A stretch of 33,576 nt of DNA from an uncultured Porphyromonadaceae bacterium (GTDB taxonomy: Bacteria; Bacteroidota; Bacteroidia; Bacteroidales; Muribaculaceae): contig CANRVB010000024.1 of assembly GCA_947643165.1 (NCBI GenBank), forward strand, positions 1 to 33,576. Reading direction: 5' to 3'. How positions within the stretch are numbered: position 1 is the first letter of the stretch; each line of letters begins with the position of its first letter. This document shows, in pieces, positions 16,424 through 26,161 of the stretch. Both the position numbers and the translations under genes were made by a program. A model generated the notes under the pieces. That model saw nothing but the letters and a program-made list of their open reading frames with translations. It searched no databases and was not told the DNA's origin.

Positions 16424-16870
16424 CTACAAATTTACTGTTTTTTCTACAATCTCTCGGTCACTGTCCTCATTATATTCGCTCCGCGCGTCAAAACACGGAC
16501 ACGCCTTGTTCGCATAATCCCTGTGGCCCGACACCTTCAGTTTCCCGTATTCGGCTCTGAGCCGTTCTATCAGCTTTTTCAGTGCCTCTTTCTGTTGAGG
16601 AGTGCGCGTATCGGCTGGCTTCCCCGTCTGGTTCAGTCCACCAACGTAGCACACCCCTATGCTTCGCTGGTTATGCCCCTTGCAGTGCGCTCCCGCCCGT
16701 TCTACAGGCCTTCCCGCATCCACATTCCCGCCAAGTTCTACCAGGTAGTGGTAACCTATCCCGGCAAAGCCACGCTCCTTGTGCCATGCGTCTACATCCT
16801 TCACGCTCACTGCCCGTCCGGCTCTGGTGGCGGTGCAGTGTACAATGATCTCATCTATCTTTCTCATCAT
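16424..16870 (-). CDS. N-acetylmuramoyl-L-alanine amidase, T7-lysozyme type
   Basis: A 148-residue Amidase_2/PGRP-fold protein that should cut the amide bond between N-acetylmuramate and L-alanine. Likely zinc ligands are His11 (IIVHCTAT), His116 (SGHRDYA) and a Cys in KACPCFD (124 or 126), with Tyr40 and Lys122 near the active site. It contains only the catalytic domain: no signal peptide, lipobox, cell-wall-binding or transmembrane segment. Such stand-alone enzymes are common in Bacteroidales phages and integrative elements, but no other phage gene is near. It begins with two adjacent ATG codons and follows the tamL terminator hairpin. Confidence 0.9.
   Translation of the reverse strand: MMRKIDEIIVHCTATRAGRAVSVKDVDAWHKERGFAGIGYHYLVELGGNVDAGRPVERAGAHCKGHNQRSIGVCYVGGLNQTGKPADTRTPQQKEALKKLIERLRAEYGKLKVSGHRDYANKACPCFDARSEYNEDSDREIVEKTVNL
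16427..16434 (-). promoter_or_regulatory. -7 element upstream of the IMPase-like gene
   Basis: TAAATTTG on the minus strand, 37 bases before ATG 16390 and overlapping the end of the amidase gene. No TTG lies at the expected 20-base spacing, so confidence is limited. Confidence 0.4.
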
Positions 16871-16887
16871 CTGTTGGTATTGGTAAC

Positions 16888-16922
16888 TTGTAACGCGGGC
16901 CGTCTTTCGGTCCGCGTTACAA
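16888..16922 (-). terminator. tamB-tamL terminator hairpin
   Basis: A 15-bp stem (16888-16902 with 16908-16922, one G-T wobble, 5-nt loop TCTTT) lies between the tamL stop and the amidase start. It is GC-rich without a clear T run on either strand. TAATTTTG (16920-16927, minus strand) overlaps its edge and could be a -7 element for the amidase gene, so the hairpin could also lie in that gene's leader. Confidence 0.6.
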
Positions 16923-17014
16923 AATTACGCCATGCCCGGTTCCGTTTTTTGCGAAATCTCCCTTTTGTTCAAGAATTATTTATGTACATACGCACATTTA
17001 TTATCCGTACGTAC

Positions 17015-19330
17015 TTAGAACGGGTAACCTATCGCAAGATGGAACGCAAGTGAGTTTTTGAACGATGTCATGTTGTAGTAGCCCGATTTGCCCGTATCAT
17101 ACGGCGCATGGATTCCTATGCCCAGATCGCCGCGTACCACCAGCATTCCTATGTCGAGTCTTAGGCCCACGCCGGTGCCCGTTGCAAGATCCTTGAAGAA
17201 TGTCTTGCCTCTGAGCTTGCCTCCCGGACGCTGTGGATCCTCCTTCAGCAGCCACACATTGCCCGAGTCTAAGAATGCCGCTCCGTGCAGTGGCCCGTAT
17301 ATCGGGAATCTGTACTCTATGTTCGCCTCAAACTTGAATGTTCCCGTCTGGTCGAAGTAGCCGTTCACCTCATCAGCCGCCGGACGGTAGCTGCCCGGAC
17401 CAAGCGATCTCACTGTGAAGGCTCGCACGCTGTTCGCGCCGCCTACATAGAATTGCTCGCTGTACGGCACTGTCGACGAGTTGCCGTAGGCGTGTGCTGC
17501 GCCTGCAGCCACGCGGCTCACTATCCAGTTGTCACGCCCGAACCGCTTGCCATACACTATTTGGGTCGAGCCCTTTATGAACTGCGAGAACGGAGTGCCG
17601 AACAGTTTTTTCGTGCCCTTGTCTCCGAAGGCACGCCAGGCGGCCCAGAAGCCGTTGCCTGCCTCTTGGATTGTGAATTGCCACGTCAGTGTATGGTCAT
17701 CGTTTATGGCTCGGTCATACATGAACGTATATGCTACCTGCGGTATGAACTGTGTCATGAAGCTCTGCGCTATCGCCGGGTTCTTGTTCATTATCGAGTC
17801 GAAGTCTTCTGTCGTGTGCATCAGCTTCGTATACGTCAGCTTGAACAGGGTCAGCGTATTGTTCACGTGACGGTTCACTCGCCAGTCATAGCTGAACGAG
17901 GCGTTCATCTGCCCCATTCTGAAGTAGTGCGGTCGGTTCAGCAGATCGCCGTTCAGCGATATGCGGGTCCAGTTCAGCTCGCGCCTGCTTCGGGGTATGA
18001 AGCGTGGGGCAAGTAGCCTCGGGAACGCTAAGGTTGCCGTCAGTCCGAACTCATAGCTGTTGAACACCGACTTCCCTTTGTCGCGGCCGGTCTGCCATTC
18101 ATAGCTCGCGTTCATCGTTATTCCGAGCTGTTCGCCGCCTCCGAACAGGTTGCGGTTCGTCACTCCGAATATCAGGCCCGGGCCAAGATAGCTGTTGCTC
18201 TTCGATGTCGCGTTCACCTCCAGGCTTGCCTCCAGCGGGGTGTCGAACGTACAGCTTATGTCCACATCGAGCGTCGGTTCTTTCTTCGTCGTGTCTGGAT
18301 ACACGTTTATGTCTATTCCGTTGAATATGCCCAGACGCGACAGGTAGGTCTGCGTCCTGTTCATCTCTCTCACCGAGAAGGTCCGGCCCTCTCTGAAGGT
18401 GATGCACTGCGGCACAAGATGCTCTCTCAGCCGCGCCGGCCTCATCACTATCACGTCGCCCTTGCGCGTATGCATGGTGTCTGGGGTCCCGTCGCCCTGG
18501 TTGCGGTATATGTGCGTGGTGATGTTTCCAGTCTTGAAGCTCTGCAGGGCTATGTCCGGCGTGTTCGCTGCCACTGTCAGCTTCAGCGCTATCTTCTGTC
18601 GGTTGATGGTCGAATCCGCCAGATACTCTATGTAGTCCGGCTTGAAAAAGTAATAGCCGTAGTTTCTCACCACGTTCGCTATCTTGATGCGCTCTGCGTT
18701 CAGCGAGTCCGTGTCATAGCGAACACCGTCTTTCAGATACGTCGACCGCCGCGCTACCGAGTCTATCAGTTGATACAGCCGGGTGGTGTCGGGCAGAAGT
18801 ATGATGCTGTCAAGGCTGTACTCCGGACCCGTATTCACGGTATACCGTATTGAGGCTTTCTTCTTGTTCTTGCCCTGGACAAGCTCGTAGTCGGCGTGAC
18901 CCTGGAAATAGCCGTTGTTGTCAAGTATCTGGTCTATCATTTCTACCCTCACCTCCGGACGCACGTCGCTTATCAGCACAGGCTCCTCCACAAGCTTCTC
19001 ATACAGCCAGTGTTTCAGCCCTTTCGGTGGATTCGACCAGTTGTTGTATACCCACAGTCCTAATGGGAACGGATACCGCAGATACGGCGAGATCAGGCTG
19101 TTGTTGGGAGCTACGTTTACGGCGTTCTTCACACTTCCTGCCAGGCCCGGCGCTGCTTTGATCGAGTCGGGGGCCGTGATCGCTATCTTCTTTACTCCGG
19201 TATAGAGTATGTCATCGGCGGCAAGACGACGCGTCGTCGAGCAGCTGCTTACCAGTGCCATCGCAGGGATAAGGATTGCCGCGATGGCTGCCAATACTTG
19301 GGATATGTGTCGGTTGTTCCTCATTGTCAT
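17015..19330 (-). CDS. tamL: TamL: BamA/TamA-family outer membrane lipoprotein
   Basis: An outer-membrane Omp85-family protein of the lipoprotein subtype known in Bacteroidetes as TamL, working with TamB in envelope assembly or lipid transport. The 771-residue chain starts with a signal peptide and lipobox ending at Cys30 (LVSSC), has a periplasmic POTRA-like region (about 45-380) and a C-terminal 16-strand-type barrel ending in Phe (AIGYPF). The YVGGANSVRAFTVRSLGPGSY segment matches the conserved Omp85 barrel motif (G-x-x-S-V-R-G/A-F). Its ATG overlaps the tamB stop as ATGA, which couples translation. An in-frame ATG two codons later (19324) is an alternative start. Confidence 0.93.
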   Translation of the reverse strand: MTMRNNRHISQVLAAIAAILIPAMALVSSCSTTRRLAADDILYTGVKKIAITAPDSIKAAPGLAGSVKNAVNVAPNNSLISPYLRYPFPLGLWVYNNWSNPPKGLKHWLYEKLVEEPVLISDVRPEVRVEMIDQILDNNGYFQGHADYELVQGKNKKKASIRYTVNTGPEYSLDSIILLPDTTRLYQLIDSVARRSTYLKDGVRYDTDSLNAERIKIANVVRNYGYYFFKPDYIEYLADSTINRQKIALKLTVAANTPDIALQSFKTGNITTHIYRNQGDGTPDTMHTRKGDVIVMRPARLREHLVPQCITFREGRTFSVREMNRTQTYLSRLGIFNGIDINVYPDTTKKEPTLDVDISCTFDTPLEASLEVNATSKSNSYLGPGLIFGVTNRNLFGGGEQLGITMNASYEWQTGRDKGKSVFNSYEFGLTATLAFPRLLAPRFIPRSRRELNWTRISLNGDLLNRPHYFRMGQMNASFSYDWRVNRHVNNTLTLFKLTYTKLMHTTEDFDSIMNKNPAIAQSFMTQFIPQVAYTFMYDRAINDDHTLTWQFTIQEAGNGFWAAWRAFGDKGTKKLFGTPFSQFIKGSTQIVYGKRFGRDNWIVSRVAAGAAHAYGNSSTVPYSEQFYVGGANSVRAFTVRSLGPGSYRPAADEVNGYFDQTGTFKFEANIEYRFPIYGPLHGAAFLDSGNVWLLKEDPQRPGGKLRGKTFFKDLATGTGVGLRLDIGMLVVRGDLGIGIHAPYDTGKSGYYNMTSFKNSLAFHLAIGYPF

Positions 19331-22300
19331 TTGTCTGTGGTTGTTGTGGCCTCTTCCGGCTTGATTGCCGGTGTTTCTGGTGCTTTCGGCGATGACGGTT
19401 TGCGTGCCGGTAGAAATCTGAACAGGTTGCGGAGTGTGTTGAGCTTGCGTTTCATCACAAAACCTACACCCGTCTGTGTTATCTCGCCCTCGAGTATGCT
19501 CTCATAGCCTATGTGGCGGAAGATCCTCACGAACATTGAGCCGCTCCGGTTCAGCATATATTCAAACGATATGTCGTTCACAAGGTTCTGCTCGAAGTTT
19601 TCGTCCGCATCGGCGTCTGTCGAATAGTTGCCGCCTACCACTATCTTTACTCGGTCGTTGAACAGTGTCTTGCTCACCTTGTAGCTGTAGCTCGTCGCCG
19701 TCGATGTCGACCCGTTCGTTGTCTTGTCATACTGGTCTATGCCGAACGACAGGTCTACACCCTTGATGTTGTTGGCTGCCCACGAGTTCAGTCTGCCCTC
19801 AAGGAAGCTGTAGAGTGGATTGCCCGCCAGATTGGCGTTTCCCTTGGTGCCTGCGCCGGTATATACGTTATACAGCAGCAGGTTCATAGCCTGGTTGGCG
19901 CGTTGCTGTGGCGACATCGAGCTCAGCTCGTTCTGCACTGTCAGGTCATCGTTGGTGCTCAGGTCAAACGCTACGTTCATGTTCTGTAGGGTGTTGGTCA
20001 CCGACAGGCTTACCTCGAAGTTTACCAGGCGCGAGTCCTGGCCGCTCTGGGTCACGTTGGCCTTCAGGTTGTCTACTGCATGCACATTCAGTATCGGGTT
20101 CATCATGTCTCCGGTGAACGATACATAGCTGCCCTCCTCGAAGTTGAACAGTTTCTCGCTCATGAACGGTGGTGTATATCTCACGAACCCGTTGTTTATG
20201 TTCAGGCGGCCCGTCAGGCGTCCGTCGTTCATCGGGTTCTGTGAATATGTCAGATTTCCCGAGCTTTGGAGCGATACCTTGTTCGACCCGTCTGTCGACA
20301 GATCCACGTTGATCGTCGAGCCTTCCGATATGGTCAGGTTCGCCTCCAGATTCAGGTTCATTGCATCATTCGCTACCGTGTCGGCGGCCGCTGTCTGCAA
20401 GGAGTCGGCGAAGACTACAAACTGTACCATGTCGCTCTTCGACTGGTTGGTGATTTCCGATACATCCGAACTCATCACGTAGGTCACATTCGTTCCCGGT
20501 AGTATGTTCAGACGGGCGTTCACATCCATAAACTGCATGTCACCCTTCACCTTCGCATCCACATCTATAAACGCCTTGCCGTATACATCTGCACCCTTCG
20601 GACGTGTGCTCCCTACAAGCTGCATGTCGCTCGCCGTCAGTGCCAGATTTATCTTGGGCGAGATCAGGCTGTGTATGTCTACTGTTCCGTTCACGTTGAG
20701 CGGATTGTCGTTTACGGCCTTTATGGCGAAGTTGTCAAACTTCACTACGTTGCTGTCTACTGATATCTTGGTGGTCGGGAATGTCAGGGTTGAGCCTAAC
20801 ATGCCTACCTTGCAGTTGGCCGAATCAAAGTTCAGGTAGCCGTTGAATACTGGCTCCGTCATCGTGCCCGTTATATCCATCTGGCCGTTGAGTGTACCAG
20901 ACAGGCGGGCATACTCTTTCGGCAGGAACGGATTGGCCACGGTCAGCGGGAACTGGATCATCGAGAAGTCAAGAAGGAACGGATTGCTCTTGGTGCTGTC
21001 GTTCAGTGCGCCCTTCGCGGTGATCACCTTCACGCTGTCGGCCATAAGGGCCAGATCGGCGTTCAGAACACCCCCTCGCGACTGGCTTACATCCATGTCG
21101 AGCATGAAGCTGCCTACGCGCTCCTTGCCGTAGTACAGGTCGTTCACCTCCGCTGTGCCGTTGCCGGTTATGCCGTTGTCAAGCAGATGGAAGCGCATGT
21201 TGGCGCCTATATAACCCTTGATCGGTGGTGCGAACGGGTTGATCGAGATCCAGTCCTGTATGTTTATCTGGTGCAGCTGAAGCACTACGTCCTCCTGATC
21301 CATGCTGTCGGTCTCGTTCACCGTATACAGCTTCAGATAGCTGTCCTCCGAATTGCTCAGTTGAAGGTTGGCCGCTATGCTTGGATGGCGCGTGTTGTAG
21401 CTCACGAAGTTGTCCTGGTTTATCGTCCACTGCTTGTAGGCTATCATTGGCTTTCTCGGAACGAATCTCAGGTCTATCGTCGAGTCGGTCGCGGTTATGT
21501 TCATGCCGAGGAAGTAGCCCTGCTTGCCCTCTATGTTGCGTTGACGGGCGAGCATCGACAGCTGGCGCGACGATATGAAGCCGTTCACTCCTACATGCGC
21601 GAACTGGTCCATTGTGCCGGGACGTTGGTTTAGGGCCGCGCTGAATATCAGGTACGCTCCCTTCTGGTTCGCGTCGAAGCGTATGGAGTCAAGACGCGTC
21701 GTGCCTGTCTTAAGTCCGTTCACGCGGGCCGACATGTGCAGTATGCTGTCGTTGGTGAACGACACCAGCGCGTCGTTGAATGTCATTGAGCTTTGGGCCA
21801 GATATGTGCTTATAGGGTTGTTGCGGCCGGCATTCATCGCAAAGTTCATCTGCGGCAGGGTCTTCTCTATCAGCACCACGTCTACCGACCTTTTGGCCAT
21901 GATGGTGTCTATCAGGGCAGGCACTGCGCCTATTTGTGTCATCAGTGTCTTCATGTCGCTGGCCGCGTATGCCCGTGCCAGGAAATCACCGCTGCTCAGT
22001 GTGGCCTCTACTGTCGAGTCGGCAGCTATATCCATCATGAGGGTATCTACCGCGAGTCTGTTCTCTCCTATTTCCCAGTCCAGATCAGTTATTCTCACCT
22101 GTCCGTTTATTCTCGACATATCTGTACTCATGCTTCCGGCGCTTGTCAGGTCAAGTGTGCCGTTCAGCGGAGTCGTCGAAAGATTCAGTGCCTGCAGATC
22201 CACATGATGCACCTCTCCGTCTATATCCCATGTATAGCCGGTCTTGTCTATCGTGGCTGTGAACTCTGCGTCCAGGTCCAGATCCTTGTTGTTCGACACA

Positions 22301-24144
22301 AGCATGCCGTCAGCCTTTCCGTCGGTCAGATGGGCTGAGAAGCGGATGTCTTTGTATGTCTTCTTCATGTACTCGGCCTCCGTCAGGTCCACGTCGACAT
22401 CTATGGCTGTCTTTGGCGACAGAGGATTATATCCGTGTCCGTTCGCGTGCAGCTGTGCCGTCACGCTGCCCACACCTGAGCCGGGCATGATGGTGTTGAC
22501 CGGAAAACGGTTTACAGTCACGCTGGCCTTGTACCGCTCGCCGCGGGCGTGCCATTCGCCGGCCGCGGCTATCTTGCCGCCTCCGGTTGTGGCGGTCAGC
22601 TCTCCGTCTATTGCACCGGGGCTGTAGTCTATCTTTCCCGACAGTGTGGTCGGGGGTATATTCACGCTTTTTGCTAACTCTGCGTCAAGCAGTGTCGGCT
22701 TGATGAAATTCACATCACGCAGGTTTCCGTTCAGAGCTAACCTTCCACCTATCTTCTCCGGGTCAAAAGCGTTGCTCACGCTACCCTTTGCCGACAGGTT
22801 GGCCAAGTTGCCGAGACGTGCGCTCAATTCCTTGATATTCAGACGTCCCGAGGTGCCGTTTATATTCGCCGAAACCCTCAGATCGCACCCTCTTGGAAGC
22901 CCTTTTGTGAAGGTTTTTATCATCGGCATCGCCAGAGCGGCGTCAGCGGGGCTTAGGTATCCCTGAGCTATAAGGCTGATTGGTAGCGACTTATTCGTCA
23001 TTAGGTCTCCGATGCCCATCATTCCGTCAAGATGCAGGGCCGACCTTTGTAGCCTGATATCCATATCTTTAGCATACATTCCGGTCGAATCCATGTCAAA
23101 TCGCCCGGTCAGGCCGACCTCAAGTCCGCACCGCTCTGTGGCCCTGAGTTCGCGTATTTTGCCGCTTACGGCCATTCCGCGGTTCATTACGGAGTCTACT
23201 TCAATTCTTATCTTGCTGGCACTCAGATAGTTCATATCGAGTCCCGGCAGAGGTGTGGCACCGCGTACGGCGTATGTCGCGCTTTTGCCCGTGATTTTCA
23301 CGCTGTCTACAGTCACAGTCCACGGCGCGGTGGTTGTACTGTCTTGATCCTCAGTGTTTTTAGTGGGGTGCGATGCGAGATATTCAGCTGTCGGGGTCAG
23401 ATAGGTAGCGTTTACGCTGTCTACACGTATCGCTCTCGCTTTCACGAGATTACGTCCTAAATCCACCGTGCCGTCGGCCAATTCCGCCTGCCCGACGTGA
23501 GCGCCAAGCGAGTCGATTACCGGAAGCATCGTCATTTCATACTGTATATCGCTAAGTTTTAGGCGTTTAGCTTTTATGATCATCGGATTTACCGCCGATG
23601 TGTCAGCCGGCGTCTCAGTCACTGTGTCCTTCATCGCCAGCCTCATATGTCCCCCCTCCAGACTCGCACTCTCCACATCGACTGCGTTCTCCTTGAAGTT
23701 GAAACTCGAACCGCTTCCTATGTTGGCCATACCTGCCCTGACAGTCAGATACATAACCGAGTCCGGAGTGCCCATTCTGTAGTATACGTCCCTGATGTCT
23801 ATACCATCGGTTATCGCTTCGCCATGCAGCAGCGGCAGCAGTTTTACCGCCACATCCGCCTGGCCGAGTGAAGCGAGAGTGTCACCACCGGCCTCTATGG
23901 CAGTCACTTCCCTCAGGCTAAGTTTCAGCGGCCATTTAAGTCTCAGCTGTCCTACTCCTATCTGCATGCCTGTCGCATCGCTCGCTTTGCGGCATGCTAT
24001 CTCGACGGCTTTGTCCTGAATATAAGGCACATAGAGCAATGCCGGTATCAACAGGATTACCAGCAATATTATTATCAGCACCTTGATCGCACATCTCAGT
24101 ATGCGTGTGCCTGTACTGCGCTTTTTGGTTACTTCTTTCGACAA
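19327..24144 (-). CDS. tamB: TamB-family translocation/assembly module protein (AsmA-like)
   Basis: A 1605-residue AsmA-like inner-membrane-anchored periplasm-spanning protein. One N-terminal transmembrane segment (about 16-40) is followed by a very long beta-rich region of repeating short strands, as expected for a lipid-groove bridge, and a C-terminal TamB/DUF490 domain (about 1200-1580) with GRLNINNGFVRY and EEGSYVSFTGDMMNPILNV. The start codon must be TTG 24144: the next upstream in-frame stop is 12 bases away, and no ATG occurs before about residue 64, which is beyond the membrane anchor. The gene precedes tamL with a 4-base ATGA overlap. No promoter fitting the local consensus was found upstream. 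Confidence 0.93.
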   Translation of the reverse strand: MSKEVTKKRSTGTRILRCAIKVLIIILLVILLIPALLYVPYIQDKAVEIACRKASDATGMQIGVGQLRLKWPLKLSLREVTAIEAGGDTLASLGQADVAVKLLPLLHGEAITDGIDIRDVYYRMGTPDSVMYLTVRAGMANIGSGSSFNFKENAVDVESASLEGGHMRLAMKDTVTETPADTSAVNPMIIKAKRLKLSDIQYEMTMLPVIDSLGAHVGQAELADGTVDLGRNLVKARAIRVDSVNATYLTPTAEYLASHPTKNTEDQDSTTTAPWTVTVDSVKITGKSATYAVRGATPLPGLDMNYLSASKIRIEVDSVMNRGMAVSGKIRELRATERCGLEVGLTGRFDMDSTGMYAKDMDIRLQRSALHLDGMMGIGDLMTNKSLPISLIAQGYLSPADAALAMPMIKTFTKGLPRGCDLRVSANINGTSGRLNIKELSARLGNLANLSAKGSVSNAFDPEKIGGRLALNGNLRDVNFIKPTLLDAELAKSVNIPPTTLSGKIDYSPGAIDGELTATTGGGKIAAAGEWHARGERYKASVTVNRFPVNTIMPGSGVGSVTAQLHANGHGYNPLSPKTAIDVDVDLTEAEYMKKTYKDIRFSAHLTDGKADGMLVSNNKDLDLDAEFTATIDKTGYTWDIDGEVHHVDLQALNLSTTPLNGTLDLTSAGSMSTDMSRINGQVRITDLDWEIGENRLAVDTLMMDIAADSTVEATLSSGDFLARAYAASDMKTLMTQIGAVPALIDTIMAKRSVDVVLIEKTLPQMNFAMNAGRNNPISTYLAQSSMTFNDALVSFTNDSILHMSARVNGLKTGTTRLDSIRFDANQKGAYLIFSAALNQRPGTMDQFAHVGVNGFISSRQLSMLARQRNIEGKQGYFLGMNITATDSTIDLRFVPRKPMIAYKQWTINQDNFVSYNTRHPSIAANLQLSNSEDSYLKLYTVNETDSMDQEDVVLQLHQINIQDWISINPFAPPIKGYIGANMRFHLLDNGITGNGTAEVNDLYYGKERVGSFMLDMDVSQSRGGVLNADLALMADSVKVITAKGALNDSTKSNPFLLDFSMIQFPLTVANPFLPKEYARLSGTLNGQMDITGTMTEPVFNGYLNFDSANCKVGMLGSTLTFPTTKISVDSNVVKFDNFAIKAVNDNPLNVNGTVDIHSLISPKINLALTASDMQLVGSTRPKGADVYGKAFIDVDAKVKGDMQFMDVNARLNILPGTNVTYVMSSDVSEITNQSKSDMVQFVVFADSLQTAAADTVANDAMNLNLEANLTISEGSTINVDLSTDGSNKVSLQSSGNLTYSQNPMNDGRLTGRLNINNGFVRYTPPFMSEKLFNFEEGSYVSFTGDMMNPILNVHAVDNLKANVTQSGQDSRLVNFEVSLSVTNTLQNMNVAFDLSTNDDLTVQNELSSMSPQQRANQAMNLLLYNVYTGAGTKGNANLAGNPLYSFLEGRLNSWAANNIKGVDLSFGIDQYDKTTNGSTSTATSYSYKVSKTLFNDRVKIVVGGNYSTDADADENFEQNLVNDISFEYMLNRSGSMFVRIFRHIGYESILEGEITQTGVGFVMKRKLNTLRNLFRFLPARKPSSPKAPETPAIKPEEATTTTDK

Positions 24145-24296
24145 TGTTGTGATGAGTTAAATGATTGTTGAAACGTACCTTTATAACCCACCCGTCCTGA
24201 CTCTTGTTCGATAAAATTTAACATTTTGCATAATCGGATTTACGACATTATCCTAAGTGCAATGCTATATGCCTTTTATGCAATATCAACGTCAAG
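24145..24296. other. Spacer between DUF1893 gene and tamB
   Basis: A 152-base AT-rich spacer between two minus-strand genes. It must hold the end of the upstream transcript or read-through into tamB, but no clear hairpin or TAnnTTTG element is visible. TACGTTTC on the minus strand (about 24172-24179) is a one-mismatch -7 candidate. Confidence 0.4.
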
Positions 24297-24716
24297 TCAC
24301 TTACCGTTTAGGAACCCGGCTATCAGAGGTACACACTCGGCTGCCGTATCTATTCCTTCCAGCAGATGCTCTACCGGACACGGCCCCGTACCGCTTCTGT
24401 TAATTATGCTGTCGGTCAACGTGTTGTATGTGATGCGGATACCGTAATGTTCGAGCAGCTTCCTGGCCGCCGCGCTGACCACGTCGCCGTGTGCACGTGT
24501 CACGCCACCTGCGGCCATGAGTGCCGCAGCACCTTTGCCGATTACTTTGTCGGCCAACATGGCTCCGGACAGCGTCCCGCTCCCGTTATCGAGGATTCCG
24601 TAGAGGTCTTTGACTCCACGTCCATGATACGTATGCAACATGCCGTCACTGTCGGCTACTACAAGGCTGCATTGATCCTTGTGGAGGATATCAATGAGCA
24701 TCTCCATTGTAATCAT
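24297..24716 (-). CDS. DUF1893 (TM1506-like) protein
   Basis: 139 residues matching the DUF1893 family: an N-terminal CSLVVADSDGMLHTYHGRGVKDLYGIL region and GAMLADKVIGKGAAALMAAGGV. The family has a cytidine-deaminase-like fold by the known TM1506 structure (recalled), but the zinc-binding HAE/PCxxC deaminase set is not visible, so an enzymatic role is unclear. The ATG overlaps the stop of the upstream aldo/keto reductase as ATGA, so it is translationally coupled with that gene. It has no signal peptide, in contrast to the likely exported partner. Confidence 0.85.
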   Translation of the reverse strand: MITMEMLIDILHKDQCSLVVADSDGMLHTYHGRGVKDLYGILDNGSGTLSGAMLADKVIGKGAAALMAAGGVTRAHGDVVSAAARKLLEHYGIRITYNTLTDSIINRSGTGPCPVEHLLEGIDTAAECVPLIAGFLNGK

Positions 24717-26140
24717 AGAGTTCCGCGTTTCAGGCTGTCAACAAATTTGTCAATCCGGTTCGTTTCGGCCGGTATGTCTATCTCCTGGGGACAGTGTGCC
24801 ACACACTTCCGGCAGCCTACGCAGTGGTCGGCCTGCCGCAGTTTCGGCACGCTGCGGTCATATCCTATCAGGAAAGCACGCCGAGCCTCGCGATAGTTCT
24901 CTGACTGGCTGCTTTCAGGTACATTCCCTTCATTCACACACTTGTTGTAATGCTGTAATATGGAGGGGATGTCAATACCGTAAGGACACGGCATGCAGTA
25001 TTTGCAGTCGTTGCATGGTATTGTGGGATATTCCATCATCAGGTTGGCGGTTTCGTATAGAAACCGGTTCTCGTCGTCGGTGAGCGGCTTAAGCGGGCAA
25101 AACGACCGCAGATTGTCTTCGAGATGATCCATATATGTCATGCCGCTGAGAACTGTCAGGACGCCCGGATGAGAGCCGGCGTATCTAAACGCCCACGATG
25201 CCACGCTTCTTTCAGGTTCGCGCTCCAACAGCCTGTTGGCTATGTGGTTAGGCACCTTTGCAAGGCGGCCACCAAGGAGCGGTTCCATTATAACAGCGGG
25301 TATGCCGCGTTTCTCAAGCTCGGTGTAAAGGTATTCGGCATTTGTGTTTGCCTCGTTGATCTCGCTGGCGTGCCTCCAGTCCAGATAGTTGAGCTGGATC
25401 TGTACAAAATCCCATTTCCACTTGTCGTGTTCGGACAGGGCGCGGTCGAAAACGGCGATGTCGCCGTGATAGGAAAAACCGAGATTGCGGATGCGTCCGG
25501 CCTCTCTTTCGGCTGCCAGAAATTCGAGCATACCGTTGTCAATGTACCGATTCTCAAACTCTTGCATACCATCCTCACCCATGCCGATAGCGTGCAGAAG
25601 CATATAGTCGATGTAGTCGGTCTGTAAATATTCCAGCGACTTACGATACATCTGTTCGGATGCCTTTCGGCTCCATGTCTGGGGTGCGAAGTTGGATAAC
25701 TTAGTGGCAATGAAGTACTTATCTCGAGGATGCCGAGACAGTGCGTTGCCCGTTACCTCTTCAGAATGTCCCTCACCATAGGCAGGCGACGTGTCGAAGT
25801 AGTTGACGCCATGCTCTATGGCCTTGTCTACCAGTTGATTGACCATGTCCTGGTCGATCACATTACGTACCTCATTACCCTCTTTGACCTGTTTCACAGG
25901 CCACCTCATACATCCGTAGCCGAGAAGGGATACTTTATCGCCGGTTTTAGGGTTGGTACGGTATGTCATTTGGTCGGTCGGGATGGGTCCGGTGAGCGAT
26001 GTCCGGCCTCCGTCAGTGGTTCCGGATGTGCAACTTTCCAGTATGGACGGAAGTGCGGCAGCCGTAGCGCCGAGTCCCATACGTTTCAGAAATCTGCGGC
26101 GATCCATATCGAGTCCGCATATTGTATTTGGCTTGCTCAT
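24713..26140 (-). CDS. Tat-type aldo/keto reductase with C-terminal 2[4Fe-4S] ferredoxin domain
   Basis: 475 residues. The N-terminus carries a twin-arginine motif (DRRRFLKRM, 13-21) and a short hydrophobic Ala/Leu stretch, so Tat export is likely; Cys37 after it could be a lipidation site. The aldo/keto reductase barrel (about 55-365) keeps the full catalytic tetrad Asp116, Tyr121, Lys147, His183. Two 4Fe-4S motifs follow: C376-x2-C379-x2-C382-x2-C385-P and C440-x2-C443-x2-C446-x3-C450-P. The fusion suggests that electrons come through iron-sulfur clusters in addition to, or in place of, NADPH. The substrate is unknown. It follows the membrane iron-sulfur gene after 21 bases and overlaps the DUF1893 gene. 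Confidence 0.92.
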   Translation of the reverse strand: MSKPNTICGLDMDRRRFLKRMGLGATAAALPSILESCTSGTTDGGRTSLTGPIPTDQMTYRTNPKTGDKVSLLGYGCMRWPVKQVKEGNEVRNVIDQDMVNQLVDKAIEHGVNYFDTSPAYGEGHSEEVTGNALSRHPRDKYFIATKLSNFAPQTWSRKASEQMYRKSLEYLQTDYIDYMLLHAIGMGEDGMQEFENRYIDNGMLEFLAAEREAGRIRNLGFSYHGDIAVFDRALSEHDKWKWDFVQIQLNYLDWRHASEINEANTNAEYLYTELEKRGIPAVIMEPLLGGRLAKVPNHIANRLLEREPERSVASWAFRYAGSHPGVLTVLSGMTYMDHLEDNLRSFCPLKPLTDDENRFLYETANLMMEYPTIPCNDCKYCMPCPYGIDIPSILQHYNKCVNEGNVPESSQSENYREARRAFLIGYDRSVPKLRQADHCVGCRKCVAHCPQEIDIPAETNRIDKFVDSLKRGTL

Positions 26141-26161
26141 GTCGTGGTTCTGATTTGATGG

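Noticed and set aside
16424..16870. Part of a prophage
   Set aside because: Only the amidase is phage-like; no integrase, structural gene, holin, att-site repeat or tRNA insertion is visible next to it.
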